Assembly: GCA_025174535.1 (NCBI GenBank)
Contig: JALBUN010000047.1
Coordinates: 992,001-1,056,000, forward strand
DNA: 64,000 nt
Reading direction: 5' to 3'
DNA from: Cantharellus purpuraceus
Taxonomy: Eukaryota > Basidiomycota > Agaricomycetes > Cantharellales > Hydnaceae
Position 1 is the first letter of the stretch; every line of letters starts with the position of its first letter. Below the pieces are notes generated by a model, which searched no databases, was not told where the DNA came from, and saw nothing but the letters and a program-made list of their open reading frames with translations. Both the position numbers and the translations under genes were made by a program. Shown in pieces: positions 63,729 through 64,000 of this stretch.

Positions 63729-64000
63729 ATAGTTAGGATTGGACTTAGGAGCTAGGTGTGATTCGATATTCGAACTGGGGAATGAAGTCCCCAGTTGGGC
63801 AACTTAAATACATATTTGAAACCTAATAATAATTACTCCGGTGATGGGTCTCTGAGGCCAACGGCCTTACATGGATATGTCCGAGTCCAATGGGGATGGA
63901 TGTCCGGGTTCCTATGGTGATGCTGATGCATCAATCGGAACTGGAGGCAGATGAGCGAAGTCGGTGGTGACAATTGGACAGATAAATGGAGATGGGATGG
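63729..64000 (-). mobile_element. LTR family A, reverse fragment running off the window
   Basis: It begins inside the LTR (GTTAGGATTGGACTTAGG) immediately after the 3' LTR and continues in reverse orientation to the window end, making a tail-to-tail inverted LTR pair. Confidence 0.8.

Overview
The window is eukaryotic nuclear DNA from a filamentous basidiomycete. The genes are split by many introns of about 50-70 nt with GT...AG borders, genes are closely packed on both strands, and the proteins look agaricomycete. The retroelement style suggests a Rhizoctonia/Ceratobasidium-like fungus, but that genus-level guess is inference only.

Positions 1-47000 form a gene-rich housekeeping block. In order it holds: the 3' end of a PHO84-type phosphate transporter (+); ketol-acid reductoisomerase ILV5 (-); the mitochondrial dynamin MGM1/OPA1 (+); an SCP2 sterol-carrier protein (-); RNase P/MRP subunit POP4 (+); a HIT/HINT3-like hydrolase (-); a secreted/transmembrane protein of unknown function (+); a two-RRM hnRNP/HRP1-like protein (-); a USP22/UBP8-type deubiquitinase (+); RPB5 (-); a DUF1295 membrane reductase-like protein (+); a DUF1748 small protein (+); MED22 (-); an F-box/LRR-like protein (+); a doubtful small gene (-); a CAX Ca2+/H+ exchanger (-); a PEX11-family protein (+); a PMC1-type Ca2+-ATPase (+); a small membrane protein (+); a membrane-anchored spermidine-synthase-like protein (+); and eIF4G (+). 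Four gene pairs are divergent and separated by only 86-119 bp, which implies shared bidirectional promoters. The CAX exchanger and the Ca2+-ATPase lie near each other and both remove cytosolic Ca2+.

Positions 47000-64000 are a nest of mobile elements. The core is a Ty3/gypsy (Tf1/sushi-like chromovirus) element at about 54555-63728. It has a truncated 5' LTR, an apparent self-priming primer-binding site, an intact gag ORF, a predicted -1 frameshift heptamer at the gag stop, a decayed pol (protease, RT, RNase H, integrase, chromodomain), a large ORF on the opposite strand with its own TATA box, and a 527-bp 3' LTR. Pol carries nine in-frame stops, all TGA where arginine CGA is expected, which fits methyl-CpG decay. 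At least ten more LTR pieces of the same family surround it in both orientations. One is a clean solo LTR with a 5-bp target duplication, and its unoccupied counterpart is also in the window.

A 565-bp MITE-like element is present twice. One copy splits an LTR and the other splits the antisense ORF. Several tandem arrays have expanded inside these elements: 34 bp x14, 12 bp x about 22, 21 bp x about 14, and (GAG) x about 72. The most interesting unit is the antisense ORF. It encodes a charged coiled-coil protein with a Cys-rich cluster, has a promoter-like TATA box conserved in two copies, and runs convergent to pol.
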